Positions 5,522 to 6,443 of a stretch of 6,443 nt of DNA are shown here, piece by piece. The stretch covers positions 1-6,443 of the forward strand of contig CAZJGG010000102.1 in assembly GCA_964545475.1 (NCBI GenBank), written 5' to 3'. The translations under genes and the position numbers were made by a program. Position 1 is the first letter of the stretch, and every line of letters begins with the position of its first letter. The notes beneath the pieces are model-generated. The model was not told the origin of the DNA and did not search any database. It worked only from the letters and a program-made list of their open reading frames with translations. Origin of the DNA: CAZJGG01 sp964545475. GTDB taxonomy: Bacteria; Bacillota; Clostridia; Lachnospirales; JAISER01.

Positions 5522-5573
5522 CGCCCTAAAAAACCATTTTAAAAAACCTATTAGATGGATTTAGGGCGTTTAT
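5517..5573. terminator. Long hairpin, possible bidirectional terminator
   Basis: A perfect 14-bp stem pairs 5517-5530 (ATAAACGCCCTAAA) with 5560-5573 (TTTAGGGCGTTTAT). An inner CCAT/ATGG pairing (5534-5537 with 5555-5558) extends it after a small internal loop. The A/T-flanked GC core could stop transcription in either direction, though no separate long T tract follows the stem. It lies between the gp27-like gene and the transposase remnant and may mark the end of the recombinase operon or a junction scar. Confidence 0.5.
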
Positions 5574-5575
5574 AA

Positions 5576-6148
5576 ATGCAAATAACCGCTATTTTCCTTG
5601 CGAATTTTAACCGTCACTTTCGGGATTTTGCAGTGCTTTTTTTGACAGTACTAGAAAATTTTTGCCTTAAAAAACGTAAATTTACAATTACCGACAAACG
5701 CTTGGGCAAAAAAGCTTTCAAAAAACTTTACTTTATGCGTTGGCCAATTGAAACTAAATACGGAATTATCAAGAAAAAACTGCAACTTGAGAATTTTTCC
5801 GCAAGGTCTGTAGAAGGTGTTCAACAGGAATTTTTTGCGTCAATGTATTTGGTCAACTTCTTGTTGAGTGCTGCTTTTGATGTGCAAGAAGAAATTGAAT
5901 CTTCACGGGAGACCAAGGACAATAAATACCAATACAAAGTCAATTTGAACGAACTTGTTGGCATCTTGAAAGACAAACTTATTTTAGCCATCGCCCAGCA
6001 TTCCCCCGACAAACAAACCGAAATGTTAAACGATATACTTGATGAAGCTAAACGTTTTGTTGTTCCGATTCGCCCAAACAGAACCTCTCATAGAAATCCC
6101 ACCCCAAGATCCTCTGATTTTCACCACAATCAGAAGGTTAATTGCTGA
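5576..6148 (+). pseudogene. IS4-family transposase remnant, C-terminal part only
   Basis: The open frame gives 190 residues, but only the part from roughly residue 30 looks like a transposase. KKLYFMRWPIETKYGIIKKK (residues 45-64 approximately, bases 5708-5767) contains the IS4-family YREK signature: Tyr (5729-5731), Arg (5738-5740), catalytic Glu (5750-5752) and Lys (5771-5773) at the proper spacings. It is followed by LQLENFSARSVEGVQQEFFA and an asparagine-containing helix typical of the family, then a basic PIRPNRTSHRNPTPRS tail. The N-terminal region with the two catalytic aspartates is absent, and the frame has no ribosome binding site before ATG 5576, so the element is 5'-truncated and cannot make active transposase. 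The truncation point lies at or just after the hairpin ending at 5573. I could not recognise terminal inverted repeats. Confidence 0.82.
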
Positions 6149-6181
6149 TGGTTTTTCTTAACCTGTTGACATTGGTTTTGG

Positions 6182-6207
6182 AAGAGGTCTAATGCTAGCT
6201 CTTTTTT
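6182..6207 (+). terminator. Possible plus-strand terminator after the transposase remnant
   Basis: AAGAG (6182-6186) pairs with CTCTT (6199-6203), and after a two-base bulge CTA (6189-6191) pairs with TAG (6196-6198) around an ATGC loop. The stem runs into a T tract ending at 6207. The stem is short and bulged, so support is moderate. It faces the tRNA unit and would stop read-through from the left. Confidence 0.4.
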
Positions 6208-6226
6208 CTAACTTTAATTTTTACAT

Positions 6227-6283
6227 AAAAAAAGCCATAAAAGCTTGCAACCATCGGAGTTTAACCCTATGTTAGCTTTTATG
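6227..6283 (-). terminator. Rho-independent terminator of the tRNA-Leu gene
   Basis: Read on the minus strand, CATAAAAGCT (6283-6274) pairs perfectly over 10 bp with AGCTTTTATG (6245-6236). After GC comes a run of seven T residues (6233-6227). It starts 15 bases after the tRNA 3' end, the expected place for a terminator of a single-tRNA transcription unit. The loop is long (28 bases). Confidence 0.7.
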
Positions 6284-6297
6284 ACCCACATTCTTGA

Positions 6298-6378
6298 TGC
6301 GGGTGACAGGAGTTGAACCTGCACGCCGTTGGCGCTAGATCCTAAGTCTAGTGCGTCTGCCAATTCCGCCACACCCGC
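6298..6378 (-). tRNA. tRNA-Leu (anticodon UAG)
   Basis: On the minus strand the 81 bases fold as a class II tRNA. The acceptor stem is GCGGGTG with CACCCGC and discriminator A. A D arm with AATTGGCAGA follows, then the anticodon stem CTAGA/TCTAG around loop CTTAGGA, giving anticodon TAG (UAG, reading CUA). The long variable arm has stem CGCC/GGCG, and the T arm is GCAGG-TTCAACT-CCTGT with one G-U pair. The CCA end is not encoded: TCAAGA follows. The variable arm and the anticodon both mark it as leucine-specific. It has its own promoter and terminator and runs convergently to the phage region, so it is probably a host gene that marks the edge of the accessory region. Confidence 0.96.
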
Positions 6379-6389
6379 AGAGCATTAAG

Positions 6390-6418
6390 ATATTAACATG
6401 AAAGTTAAAGTTTGTCAA
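6390..6418 (-). promoter_or_regulatory. Promoter of the tRNA-Leu gene
   Basis: On the minus strand a perfect TTGACA (6418-6413) is followed after 17 bases by TAATAT (6395-6390). The predicted start of transcription, near 6383, is about five bases before the mature tRNA 5' end, leaving only a very short leader for RNase P to remove. Confidence 0.85.
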
Positions 6419-6443
6419 TAGGCAAATGCACGACACCCACGAC

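Noticed and set aside
5576..5640. ATG 5576 as a real start for the transposase
   Set aside because: There is no purine-rich site upstream, the first 25-30 residues do not look like the family, and the DDE aspartate regions are missing; the frame is simply open by chance ahead of the truncated gene.

Overview
The window is AT-rich, with strong AGGAGG-type ribosome binding sites, sigma-A-like promoters and gene families typical of low-GC Gram-positive bacteria (Bacillota, most likely Clostridia or a relative). Most of it is a prophage or prophage remnant. It ends at what looks like host sequence: a tRNA-Leu(UAG) gene on the minus strand with its own promoter and terminator. The taxonomic placement is inference from sequence style and family membership; nothing here identifies a species.

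Layout, left to right: (1) the C-terminal end of a Mor-type (phage Mu middle-operon) transcription activator, cut by the window edge; (2) a capsid module made of a DUF4355-type scaffold protein, an HK97-type major capsid protein and a 61-residue unknown protein, closed by a terminator-like hairpin; (3) one large tail-tip/tail-spike gene with a Gly/Ser/Thr repeat stalk and nine His-X-His motifs; (4) a secreted stalk-domain (copper amine oxidase N-terminal-like) protein with its own near-consensus promoter, resembling a phage moron; (5) a small serine recombinase preceded by two dyad elements that look like a resolvase res site, and closely followed by a shortened Mu gp27-like (DUF3486) protein; (6) a strong hairpin and a 5'-truncated IS4-family transposase; (7) convergent terminators and the tRNA-Leu unit.

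Seen as a phage, the region is internally deleted or rearranged. Between the Mor activator and the scaffold one would expect lysis, small and large terminase, portal and head-morphogenesis genes. Between the capsid protein and the tail tip one would expect head-tail connectors, tail tube, tape measure and distal tail genes. None of these is present. A gp27-like gene, normally next to the terminase, sits at the far end behind the recombinase. Even so, the scaffold, capsid, tail, stalk-protein and recombinase frames are all open, with good ribosome binding sites. The parts therefore look like a mosaic remnant of a Mu-like siphovirus, a satellite-like derivative, or a recently collapsed prophage; the sequence alone does not decide among these.

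The observations most worth following are the two-site res-like region overlapping the recombinase promoter, the direct copies of the same half-site motif on both sides of the recombinase/gp27 pair, the moron-like promoter overlapping the tail stop codon, and the capsid-to-tail-tip junction at a terminator hairpin.
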